From the NCBI GenBank assembly GCA_946803715.1, contig CAMPET010000056.1:250818-264819 (forward strand): DNA of 14,002 nucleotides, in the 5' to 3' direction. The notes under the pieces were generated by a model. The model had not been told where the DNA came from. It made no database searches and was given only the letters and a program-made list of their open reading frames with translations. This document shows, one piece after another, positions 1 through 7,875 of this stretch. How positions within the stretch are numbered: position 1 is the stretch's first letter; each line of letters starts with the position of its first letter. The DNA comes from Beroe ovata (Eukaryota > Ctenophora > Nuda > Beroida > Beroidae). The position numbers and the translations under genes are program-made.

Positions 1-20
1 TGTGTGTGTGTGTGTGTGTG
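1..20. repeat. (TG)n microsatellite at the left edge
   Basis: Ten TG units run from the first base of the window, so the repeat may continue to the left. No gene is seen between it and the exon ending at 295. The intervening 270 bases would lie in the next intron of the minus-strand gene there. Confidence 0.9.
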
Positions 21-294
21 TTGGATGATGGTGTTTCCATCCCCCCTCTTTTCATGTGATTGTATCCACTGACTTCCCCCGCTCTACTACTTGTCTACTA
101 GCAAAATTCTGTCCGCAAAATTCCCCTTATTACAGTGCTCCCGGTTCACAAAATATCCCCTATTATATGTAGCACAACACTAACCCACTGTATGATAAGA
201 CATGTTTAGGACAGGTATAAGACAGGTATAGGAGACGAATTGGACAAGCACACCACATGACCGCGTAATGAAGTTGATGAACAGTATCACTCAC

Positions 295-452
295 CCATCG
301 TCAACTGCACCAGGCTGCGTTCTCTGACCTCCTCCCCCTTTCTTCTTCTTTTTTCCCTTCTTCTTTTTCTTCTTTTTCTTTGGATCTGTTTCATCCTCAT
401 CATCCTCGTCGTCCTCGTCGTCATCCTCTTCCTCTTCCCCTTTGTTCCTCCC
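295..452 (-). CDS. Internal exon with acidic and poly-lysine tracts (partial gene; possibly methionine aminopeptidase 2)
   Basis: On the minus strand an acceptor (cttcccag) precedes a 158-base open stretch that ends at a consensus donor (GATGG|gtgagt). It starts in phase 0 and ends in phase 2. The translation begins GRNKG, continues with about 18 residues almost all Glu/Asp, then TDP, then eight lysines, a glycine, five lysines and GGGGQRTQPGAVDDG. An acidic block followed directly by a poly-lysine block is typical of the N-terminus of eukaryotic MetAP2, which removes initiator methionine at the ribosome. Other charged proteins (nucleolin-like, eIF5B-like) have similar tracts. The usual QTDPP-type sequence after the lysines is not seen, and the catalytic domain would lie beyond the left edge. 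The exon call rests on good splice sites and charge pattern; the family name is only a suggestion. Confidence 0.45.
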
Positions 453-1319
453 CTGGGAAGCATGCAGATTACATTGATATCTACTTCACTTTAATACTGG
501 GTCACAATACGTTGCACTTCTGAAATCTTTCAAATTACCATAGCAGACTGGATGGAAAATGGCTTCATGATATCATAATCAATGTCCCAAACACACTCAA
601 CGACTAACACTAACAGACACTAGATATAAACCACACCAAATATTAAATGCTCTGATATAACTCTCTAAAGAGTGTGTTTTCTCTCAAGAACACACCCATA
701 ATTAAGTGCAGTTTGAGGTAAGTTTGCTCGCTATTTAAAAATTATCTAAAAACTCTCAGCCCAGAGTTCCGACAACGATGGTTAAAGCCGCATTATTCCC
801 GCTCTGAGTACTTTTCATCATTGAGACACTGTTTGAGACATTCTGACAATGTCTGAGACATTTTGAGACATCCCTATCATTCTGAGACTACAGTCTTATC
901 GCTGATTGCACGTGATCTCATCTAAAGCATGGGTTACTATTTGATAAACACTTGGAGAGGGGTTATTTTCAAGAGTCGCATAGTTACTTAGAATTAAAAG
1001 AAAATATTTGATAGAACAGCATAGCCTCACAGAATAGCCTCACGTGACCTCGCCGCATTACATCACACCCATTATTCAAAGCCTGCTCTCCACGGGCCCT
1101 AATGCGATACACTATATTGTTTTTGTGGCACTGCTGTTTCTTCGAGAGAAAGTGTACTCCAGCGTGGTGCCACGCCCACCTCAAGCAACATTCCGCTAGT
1201 GACGCACAAGACTCAGGACTCAGTACTCCTACATAAAAACCATCATCATGATGATGAAAACAAGGACCTGCTCTGCGCGCAGCTGCTCCTTTGTTCCTTG
1301 TGTACAAGAGAGCTGGAGT

Positions 1320-1321
<2 letters not shown>

Positions 1322-1350
<29 letters not shown>

Positions 1351-1351
1351 A
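1322..1351. repeat. (AC)n microsatellite
   Basis: About 15 uninterrupted AC units. Together with the second array about 60 bases further on it forms a compound locus. Open frames through it code only for alternating Thr-His or Val-Cys. Confidence 0.95.
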
Positions 1352-1410
1352 GTGTCTTCTTCTTGATCATCTTACCTCATTGCTTTTATTCAAACACACA
1401 AAACAAACCN

Positions 1411-1434
1411 ACACACACACACACACACACACAC
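1411..1434. repeat. (AC)n microsatellite next to an undetermined base
   Basis: Twelve AC units begin directly after the N at 1410. The N suggests that repeat length or the local join was not resolved in the assembly. Confidence 0.95.
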
Positions 1435-2220
1435 AGAGTGAGACACACCTGCGAACTAATGTATACAACACGTCACAAAAACACACTGGGATCATGCGAT
1501 ACTGCCGAATTCAAATGAAAAAAAACATGGAATGATATAGTGGCAACAAGATGTCTGCATACTCATTCTCAACATGGCCAGTAAATGAACTTCCACAATG
1601 TGTTACAGAGCTGTGTGGCTCTATGCGAGATGCCACTTGCCAATATTCACTACTGTCTTCACTTTACTGCACCACTCACCGCTTCATCATTACATCACCA
1701 GTGACAACAATTGTTAACATCACTGAACAACTCGTATGAGGGAACCAAGTTATGTCACACGTCATGCAGGGTGGAATTGCGGGCGTGGTCACTGGTCGTG
1801 GCTTGTAAGTCATGGCCTTGTCTCTCTGCTTATATATATATTGAGAGAAGCAGAAACATTGACTGAGAGTATCCTCTTTGACTGAGAGCACAAGAGTAGG
1901 AGAGATCGCCCACACTGTTTTGAGGGACCCGTGAATGAAGCGTCTTTGAGAGGTACGAGGTATGAACTAGCTTTGACCACGCCCTTCCCCCTGTATTCAG
2001 AGTCGGCGGAACGCGTTCTGCATTACTGACACAGTATCACAGACTGAGAGTGGAAATAGGTGGGAGAGTCAATGCGCAGCATCCAGGCTACAAACTTCCA
2101 TCGGACAATTCACACTGAACATATATCCCAGCTGTGGTAGTACCCAGTCCCCATCTTATGCGTCTCACCAAATTCCTCTAACCTAGTAACCCTCTACTAC
2201 GTTCTGTGTTTCAGACTCAC

Positions 2221-2238
2221 CTTCTCTTCTTCAGTCAT
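2221..2238 (-). CDS. Candidate mini first coding exon (MTEEEK) of the minus-strand acidic/poly-lysine gene
   Basis: On the minus strand an ATG at 2238 opens six codons, MTEEEK, followed at once by a consensus donor (GAGAAG|gtgagt). The exon ends in phase 0, and the next good exon on this strand (295-452) begins in phase 0 and continues the charged composition, so the two would join cleanly. A pyrimidine-rich stretch ending in ctacctgag lies about 14 bases upstream of the ATG, so the exon could itself follow a 5' UTR intron. With only 18 coding bases, the evidence is the donor, the phase match and the composition. Confidence 0.35.
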
Positions 2239-2423
2239 GGTATGTACTCAGGTAGAAAAAACAACAGGATATGTGCAACTAAAATCTGACTGCGTATCGG
2301 AATGTAGGGAGGGTAGCTAGAAAATGTGACTATAGGCTGATTAGCCAATCAGAGACAGCTTTATCTTCCTGTGTACCAGCCCATTCTATCGACTGCTTCC
2401 CGTGCGGCCTGACTTTGCACAAA

Positions 2424-2590
2424 TGTGTGTTTGTGTTTGTGTGTGTGTGTTGGTGTGTGCGTTTGTATGGTGTGTGTGTGTCTGTGTGTGTGGGGTGTGT
2501 GTGTATATATGATTGTGCGTGTTTGTGTGTGTGTGTGTGTTTGTGTATGTTTGTGCGTGCGTGTGTATATATGATTGTTTGCGTCTGTGT
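2424..2590. repeat. GT-rich degenerate microsatellite
   Basis: A 165-base stretch of TG units broken by TTTG, TCTG and tatatatg words, including the phrase gtgtgtatatatgattg twice. It produces spurious Val-Cys and Thr-His frames on the two strands. Confidence 0.85.
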
Positions 2591-2871
2591 CTGTCTGGCT
2601 GTCTATTGTGTTCATGTCTCTGAGTGTTTGTTCTGGTATGCCATCATTCACAATGCTTATTCATCTCAAGTCAAAGTGATGATTCAACATCAGGACGTGT
2701 AATTAAAGTATCCCAACTTTCACACAGATTGCAAGTAAACGCTTCTCATGAAGACATAGAAGGTTAAACCAGCAGGATGAATACGGCTGGAAAAGTAGGG
2801 ACAAGTTGATTGGGACAGTTGATTGGAAATGTGGAGAGCAAGACAGCTGCTCAAAAGAACACAATTCTTAC

Positions 2872-2904
2872 CCGTCTGAATTTCTCTCTGACCCGCATCG
2901 GCAT
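2872..2904 (-). CDS. Possible alternative first exon (MPMRVREKFRR), weak
   Basis: On the minus strand, ATG at 2904 (or 2898) opens a short frame that ends at a good donor (AGACGG|gtaagaat) in phase 0. It would therefore also splice in frame to the exon at 295-452. An in-frame TAG lies about 27 bases upstream of the ATG, so the frame is closed on that side. Eleven codons with a donor can easily arise by chance. I list it because it would give the downstream gene an alternative basic N-terminus in place of MTEEEK. Confidence 0.15.
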
Positions 2905-3126
2905 GTTTAGTGGCTGACGCAGGAACTAAAGCGATTACACACCACTATATCGGCAACACAAGAAATGAACACCTCGGTACAGCACGGTATATGCTAAAGT
3001 AGTATGAGAGAAGAGAATGATAAACGTCTGGCGGCGTCCCACATTGAGTCTCCACTCGATGTACACAGAGACAAAGACTCAAGACAAGCTATAAAGTAAC
3101 AGCTACTCAGAGACTCGGAGTGATAN

Positions 3127-3152
3127 CCCCCCCCCCCCCCCCCCCCCCCCCC
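3127..3152. repeat. Poly(C) homopolymer of 26 bases beside an N
   Basis: Twenty-six consecutive C follow the undetermined base at 3126. The complementary G run could form a G-quadruplex. The exact length is doubtful because sequencing and assembly handle such runs poorly. Confidence 0.9.
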
Positions 3153-3318
3153 ATTACATGGGTCACTGGGAGTGAGATGGGTACTGATTCCCCTCACCCC
3201 CAAATATCCTGTGCACGTGCAGATTTGGTGAGCTTCCAGTCACAGCTACTTGTGTCCACATGACACAAGTGCGCGCGCAGTCATTGTCGCACACTTAGCA
3301 CATATAATGAGAATTAGT

Positions 3319-3350
3319 TGTGTGTGTGTGTGAGTGTGTGTGTGAGTGTG
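3319..3350. repeat. TG microsatellite with GAGTG interruptions
   Basis: About 32 bases of TG units with two TGAG variants. Low complexity; no coding role seen. Confidence 0.85.
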
Positions 3351-3990
3351 AGCTAATGATATATCTGGTGCTAAATGTGGGGCCAGTTTACCTCGCGGAC
3401 ACGCCCCCTGATCCTCTATCCCCCGGGCCCCCTGTCTAAACAAGCAGACTAGGAACACCGAATTCCAGTACATCCCTCGTATGACCCCGCCTCTACTGAA
3501 GACACCGACCCCTGGCTCCCCCCTCACACACAAACCGTCATTAATTACCTCTCCTCTGTCATGATGACTGTCAGGATGAAGTGCAGATGATATCGTCATG
3601 TTATAACAAGTCAAAAAAGCGAGAGTGGAGTTATTGGGCAGGTCTTATACGATATAATGACAAATATATAGCAGAGTGAAAGTATCTCAATGTGGCGTTG
3701 TCATTGTGTTTTATCAATTAAAACAGAGGCTTGTATAACACACACACAATCACTCGTTCAACTCTTTTCACTGTATCCATCTACAATTTACAATGTACCA
3801 AAACCATCCATTTCAATGGACACAGATGTCAAATGAAACGAGGAATTTTGATCCGCACACCTGTGCTGATTCTCCTTAGAAAATTCATTAACATTGATAG
3901 GAGAGTTGTAATTAAGGCTGAAGGCACACATATCGATATTAGAAGAGAAGTCTGTAACTTGGCGCAAAGTATCATGTACAACCTGTAGAA

Positions 3991-4046
3991 CCAGTAGTCA
4001 TCATGGTTACAACCACTACCAGTAGTTACCATGGTTACAACTGGTA
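3991..4046. repeat. Two tandem copies of a 28-bp unit just 3' of LYCHOS, with an X-box-like site
   Basis: Copy one runs 3991-4018 and copy two 4019-4046. Both begin ccagtagt and share catggttacaac. The second copy holds, on the minus strand, GTAACCATGGTAAC (4038-4025), which fits the RFX X-box consensus GTNRCC-N2-RGYAAC at every position. The first copy has one intact half. The repeat ends 15 bases from the LYCHOS stop codon, so it is probably in the 3' UTR. Binding is not shown. Confidence 0.7.
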
Positions 4047-4061
4047 TCACTGATCACACAA

Positions 4062-6635
4062 TTACAGCCAGTCTGGCATGGCCCTGGTGCTGGTTGACAC
4101 ATGGAACTCATCATCCACAGACCCAGCTGTCAGTGCTGCGTTAGAACTGTCGATCAGGGAACCTGCCCTCACGTGGAGACTGATCTTCACAAATCGGTAC
4201 AGATAATCCGACCTGTCATAAAACAGTTTCCTCTTGTCAATATGGGCTACCACCCTGCCCAGCATCAGTTTCCTCCCATAATCCTCCGCCTCGTTCCTTT
4301 CCTCGGCCAGACCAACGTTAATCAGCCACGTGACCATCTCTTCACCAGTAAACACGTTGTCATACGTGTTCCCAAACGTGCCTGCTATGGACTTACCGAT
4401 AGCACTCAGACACGCTGTCAGATGGTACTTTACAAACCGCTGACACGTTAACACAGTTTCCTGCGGTAGACTATCCATCTGTGGGAGACTAACCTCCCCG
4501 CCCTCCTTTACCAACTTCTCCATGATCACTTCCTTCAGCCTGACCAGCTGATCCCTCAGCTCAGTGATATGTGATCCGAATATCACTGCCATGCCCAGAC
4601 CCACAAACAACCACAAGTTTTGGTACAGTATCACGAATCCCACGAACGCGGACTTTGTGTTATCGTTAGAGAAGAGACTCCATGCCTCTACAAGCAGTGT
4701 TACCATGGCAATGATAATTGTCATGATACCAGTCGCATGGAAACGTAGCATGTCCTCCGCACTCAGTTCCCAGCACGTGCTGTCCTGCGCCGCGCAGCTC
4801 GTCGTCCTGCCCATCTTAGTCCTGTGGTAATTCCTCATTGCTGTGGAGACATCAGTGCTCTCGTCCAGTATCGGTTCATACCTCAATCGGGTCAGTGTCC
4901 TTCTCATTGTTTGGGGGGTGCAGCACGTGAAACACATTGGCAACATGCCAATCACTATGGATAGCACCAGAACCACTAGTTTAGTGATGACAAACGAGAT
5001 ATCGATATTGTTACACATATCCCACATGTAGTCGTACTCTATCTTTTCCTTGATATCCGTCTTGGGTAGCGAGGTTAGACCCAACACAGACACGGGCATC
5101 ACGACACACAGCATCACGTACCACACCCATGTCTTGGCAGAGTTTAACATTTCCATGGCCCGTGTGGGGCCCTTATCCACGGCCCCTATCAGAAAACTGT
5201 TTGTGCAGCCTAGCATACAGAACATGCACGCTGCCACCGCTTTGCCAAATGCCACTGACTTCTTTGCCATGTGGTTGTGTATGTTTTCAATCTGTATTGC
5301 TGCTGTCAGAGCGCCGTACACTGTCATGCATGCCATCTGAGCGAGCAGAATACGGTAGACAGCTTTGCTGTATTTCTGTAGGAAGAGGAGAACAGTCAGC
5401 ACCCAGAGTGACAGGGCAACTGTCGTCCATCCAGTCCCCTTTGTCACGTTGTCCATGACAACAGCAGTTTCCTTGCTGAAGAGATCGGCTGCGTGGATGT
5501 AGGATAGAGAGAGGAAGAAGGTTGCTATGGGAGCGAATGCTAGCGTTGTCATGAGGATTATCATTGCAAATATCTGTGGCAGGAGGTCATATTGTGACGC
5601 TATGATCACCACTATAGGGGAAGTAGGCAGGGTACCGTACAGATTCAACATCACGGGCAAACTAGTGTTTGTGTGAGTGTTGTTCGACGCTGGCAGTGGC
5701 AGAATCTTATCTCCGACTAATTTCATCATTAGGGGAGAGAATCCCAGTTTGAGAATTGTGACAGCCATGATTGCCATAACCTCCCGTCGTGTAATGAACT
5801 GTCTCACACTCCCAGCTAGCACCAGACCAGTGTAGATAAGGTAGATGGGTGGGATTGTGTTGATGAGGGACAGGAGGACCCGGTCCCCAACCCACTTCAT
5901 GAAGTCACCAACACTGTGGGCGGAGGCATTGCGGTCAACTCCCAGAGCAATTCTGAGGATTAGACCGAGGATAGCCGCGAGTATGATGGGTCGGATCAGA
6001 CATCTGAGGAATGCGTAGCAGAAACTCTTACCCCACTTGAGTGAGAGGTCCCTGTTTCTCTTTAGCTCCATGAGAAACACCGATAGGGGAATGAATGTTA
6101 GGTATGACAGCTGGATAGACGCATCCATGTACATGGGGAAGTGTCGAGCTGGTACTATGGTGGAATTATCATACAGAATATGCAGTATGGACTGTCCTAT
6201 GCCGTAGTCATTGGAGTGGACTGTCGCTAGGGCAAACAGTGACACTATCGCCCAGTTCACGGCAGATTTGCGCACTATCATGAGACCTACGCCCAACACC
6301 AGTACATACAAGATGGATTTCTCTATCATGATGCATCCCACGAAATTCTTCAGATATTTCAGGTAGTCAGGGTCGGGAATTCCCGTTACTTTTATCGTGA
6401 TCATGTTGAGGAAAATGCCGGCAGGAAGGGCAATGTTGAAGAGGAAGGAGGCGAGGACCGATCGGCCCCGGCCTGTGGGCAGTATGTTGAGTCTGCCCCC
6501 CAGAAACCCGATCAGTATGACAAGGAATATGTACACGAATATTGGGAACAGATCGGCCGCGAGTTGGGCCAGGATCACTGGGTATTCTGAGTCATGGTAC
6601 TCGTATGGGTTGTCATGGAAACTGGTGTCAGCCAT
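4062..6635 (-). CDS. GPR155: LYCHOS/GPR155-like lysosomal cholesterol-sensing membrane protein
   Basis: An uninterrupted 857-codon frame, close to the length of human GPR155 (870). Numbering from the chosen ATG, residues about 20-385 form a PIN/auxin-carrier-type transporter bundle with recognisable blocks (LFNIALPAG, ATVHSNDYGIG, TLPTSPIVVIIASQYDLLPQ). Residues about 400-565 form a second helix bundle, followed by a Cys-containing cytosolic loop, more helices at about 630-690 and a DEP domain at about 728-816 (TCQRFVKYH, MVTWLINVGLAEE, YGRKLMLG). In vertebrates this protein senses cholesterol at the lysosome and promotes mTORC1 by sequestering GATOR1; the same role is inferred here. The start is the ATG at 6635 (aacATGG, good Kozak); a frame seven codons longer begins with GTG and is unlikely in a eukaryote. 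There are no introns, whereas the vertebrate gene has many. I see no poly(A) tail remnant that would mark a retrocopy, and the frame is intact. Confidence 0.93.
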   Translation of the reverse strand: MADTSFHDNPYEYHDSEYPVILAQLAADLFPIFVYIFLVILIGFLGGRLNILPTGRGRSVLASFLFNIALPAGIFLNMITIKVTGIPDPDYLKYLKNFVGCIMIEKSILYVLVLGVGLMIVRKSAVNWAIVSLFALATVHSNDYGIGQSILHILYDNSTIVPARHFPMYMDASIQLSYLTFIPLSVFLMELKRNRDLSLKWGKSFCYAFLRCLIRPIILAAILGLILRIALGVDRNASAHSVGDFMKWVGDRVLLSLINTIPPIYLIYTGLVLAGSVRQFITRREVMAIMAVTILKLGFSPLMMKLVGDKILPLPASNNTHTNTSLPVMLNLYGTLPTSPIVVIIASQYDLLPQIFAMIILMTTLAFAPIATFFLSLSYIHAADLFSKETAVVMDNVTKGTGWTTVALSLWVLTVLLFLQKYSKAVYRILLAQMACMTVYGALTAAIQIENIHNHMAKKSVAFGKAVAACMFCMLGCTNSFLIGAVDKGPTRAMEMLNSAKTWVWYVMLCVVMPVSVLGLTSLPKTDIKEKIEYDYMWDMCNNIDISFVITKLVVLVLSIVIGMLPMCFTCCTPQTMRRTLTRLRYEPILDESTDVSTAMRNYHRTKMGRTTSCAAQDSTCWELSAEDMLRFHATGIMTIIIAMVTLLVEAWSLFSNDNTKSAFVGFVILYQNLWLFVGLGMAVIFGSHITELRDQLVRLKEVIMEKLVKEGGEVSLPQMDSLPQETVLTCQRFVKYHLTACLSAIGKSIAGTFGNTYDNVFTGEEMVTWLINVGLAEERNEAEDYGRKLMLGRVVAHIDKRKLFYDRSDYLYRFVKISLHVRAGSLIDSSNAALTAGSVDDEFHVSTSTRAMPDWL

Positions 6636-6828
6636 GTTGATTGAGGGAGCCTTCACAAGAAAGAGACATTAGAAGTTGAGAAATGATAATTATCGTGAAA
6701 TTGTCTGAAATGTAGAGGATGGAAAACAAATAACAAAATTTGCGCTTGCGTTCCCGTTGGGCAAGATACTAGCGGGAAAGCAAAAGTAGCTTGCAATGTC
6801 GCATGACCATGGTTCAGCTGATTCCCAG

Positions 6829-6837
6829 CTATTTATA
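6829..6837 (-). promoter_or_regulatory. Possible TATA box for LYCHOS
   Basis: The minus strand reads TATAAATAG here, about 195 bases upstream of the LYCHOS ATG. It would give a 5' UTR of about 165 bases. It matches the metazoan TATA consensus, but such words also occur by chance in this AT-rich upstream region. Confidence 0.3.
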
Positions 6838-6870
6838 GAAGTGGAGAATTTGCACGTTCTGTATCAAATG

Positions 6871-6885
6871 TCACACGTGACCAGT
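6871..6885. promoter_or_regulatory. CACGTG E-box upstream of LYCHOS
   Basis: The sequence tcacacgtgaccagt contains CACGTG with the 3' flank of the CLEAR element (GTCACGTGAC) that TFEB/MITF factors bind before lysosomal genes; the match is 8 of 10. LYCHOS is a lysosomal protein, so a link is plausible but unproven. The same CACGTGACCAGT word is found upstream of the GPCR exon at 13298-13309. Confidence 0.3.
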
Positions 6886-7099
6886 GTTCTGTTTCCAGTG
6901 ATAAGACACAACACACACTCAGATGGTAATGTTGCGTCAGAAGTATTGTGATGCACTCTTGCAACACGTATCTACTATCTAATGAGTGTTGAACAGTTTG
7001 CCACTCCACAGTACCGAGGCTTCTGCTAATACCACAGGACGCGGACGCCCGCTCAGTAGGCGCACTCTGTACACAGGCGTTGAGTCATTTTTCTCGGCA

Positions 7100-7134
7100 G
7101 TCTCCACTGACATGAAATTCATGACAGTGGAGAC
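7100..7134. repeat. 35-bp near-perfect palindrome
   Basis: GTCTCCACTG at 7100-7109 pairs fully with CAGTGGAGAC at 7125-7134. Inside lie an A-A mismatch and the nearly palindromic catgaaattcatg. The whole can form a hairpin with almost no loop, or a cruciform. It lies between LYCHOS and the tankyrase 3' end. No target-site duplication or transposon gene is seen. Confidence 0.8.
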
Positions 7135-7241
7135 ATGAATTAAATCACATCCAATCAGAACGCGTAGCAGATTCCCATCACTCCATTCACTACTGCTTTA
7201 CAAGAAGATGGACAAATGAAGCAAGGATATTGAGAAAAGGG

Positions 7242-7247
7242 TTTATT
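7242..7247 (-). terminator. Poly(A) signal AATAAA, probable end of tankyrase
   Basis: The minus strand reads AATAAA about 630 bases after the tankyrase stop codon. It is the first canonical hexamer I find on that strand downstream of the stop, which would give a 3' UTR of about 0.65 kb that includes the two hairpins. Confidence 0.4.
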
Positions 7248-7472
7248 CAACACAGAATATATACACAAAATATGTCAGACCCTATTCCTGCTTCAATACC
7301 CCGAGTTGCATCCAAAATAAACAGTTAAATACCAACAGAAATGTATCCCGAACTTATTGCACAAAGAGCGCATAATATCAAATATCAATCAATCATCGAG
7401 TTGAAGTGGAATGAAATGTCAAGTCGGGTGTACTAACCACTCCCCCAAATAGTCCCTGATCTTAGGGCCATA

Positions 7473-7493
7473 TCGTGGGACTGCAGCCCACGA
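7473..7493. other. Short perfect hairpin next to a larger one
   Basis: TCGTGGG (7473-7479) pairs with CCCACGA (7487-7493) around a 7-base loop that contains CTGCAG. It directly abuts the larger hairpin at 7495-7556, so the two may form one structured element in the tankyrase 3' UTR. Confidence 0.6.
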
Positions 7494-7494
7494 C

Positions 7495-7556
7495 TGATTC
7501 AGAAATTCAGAAGCTGTTCTCTCTGTGTACGTAATTGCTTCTGAATTTCTGAGTCA
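7495..7556. other. 20-bp-stem hairpin, pre-miRNA-sized
   Basis: The left arm 7495-7514 (tgattcagaaattcagaagc) and the right arm 7537-7556 are complementary at 19 of 20 positions. The remaining pair is a T against G on the plus strand, so a wobble is possible in plus-strand RNA. The loop is 22 bases. The 62-base size suits a pre-miRNA or a structured 3' UTR element; it could also be a remnant of a mobile inverted repeat. Expression is unknown. Confidence 0.6.
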
Positions 7557-7875
7557 ATAGGTTTTGACGCGCGCCTTGCGCGGCACTCTAAAATGTTTGT
7601 CATGATTGCTTTTTACAAGTAAACGTCGCTGCCGCGTTCGTATTTAGTACAAATATTGGGTTATCAAACACTTAACAGTTAATATTTTGTGCCAAACATG
7701 AGCTCACTTATCCAAATAATAACCGAATTTCAAACGTTTTCAAGATTGAAACAGCAGCTTAAGCCATTAATCAGACACCTTATCACTGAAACACGGCGTC
7801 CTTAGACCCTCGCAACGACCATTATAGTCCACCACTAATAGTGTTATACATCAATAATAAATAAACATTGCCCCC

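Larger units (their letters stand above)
453..2220 (-). other. Presumed first intron of the acidic/poly-lysine gene; no other gene seen
   Basis: This 1.77-kb stretch lies between the exon at 295-452 and the candidate mini-exon at 2221-2238. It holds two CA microsatellites, a cluster of TGAGACA words near 810-890, a short GTGTGTT/AACACAC inverted repeat near 670-695, and a few gactgagag words near 1860-2050. Open frames across the CA repeats are low-complexity artefacts. CACGTG occurs near 1042. I see no RNA gene. Confidence 0.4.
2239..4061. other. Mostly non-coding stretch between the minus-strand gene start and LYCHOS
   Basis: Apart from the weak exon candidate at 2872-2904, I see no convincing gene. 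The stretch holds a GT-rich low-complexity tract (2424-2590), a 26-C run (3127-3152), a TG tract (3319-3350) and a 28-bp duplication (3991-4046). The open frames of 70-120 codons here lack splice sites or recognisable sequence, and several run through simple repeats. The LYCHOS 3' UTR should occupy the right-hand part. A GATAAA variant hexamer on the minus strand at 3714-3709 is the only poly(A)-signal candidate I noticed. Confidence 0.5.
6636..7241. other. LYCHOS upstream region; no gene seen
   Basis: This is the interval between the LYCHOS start and the probable tankyrase poly(A) signal. It holds the TATA-like and E-box sites and a 35-bp near-palindrome. GC-rich words near 7035-7065 (ggacgcggacgcccgct) could belong to a promoter. 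No open frame or RNA gene is convincing. Confidence 0.5.

Noticed and set aside
984-1535. Open frames of 75-128 codons on both strands
   Set aside because: They owe their length to AC repeats (Thr-His or Val-Cys runs), include an N, and show no recognisable sequence.
2361-2702. 95-codon frames on both strands
   Set aside because: Low-complexity translation of a GT tract.
3246-3988. Frames at 3246-3614 (minus) and 3731-3988 (plus)
   Set aside because: The first runs through a TG repeat. The second starts with TTG. Neither has family resemblance or splice-site support.
6636-6656. Seven-codon longer LYCHOS start
   Set aside because: The codon at 6656 is GTG, not ATG. The ATG at 6635 has a good Kozak context.
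4101-6672. Plus-strand frames of 62-116 codons opposite LYCHOS
   Set aside because: They are shadows of the long minus-strand coding frame and show no independent features.
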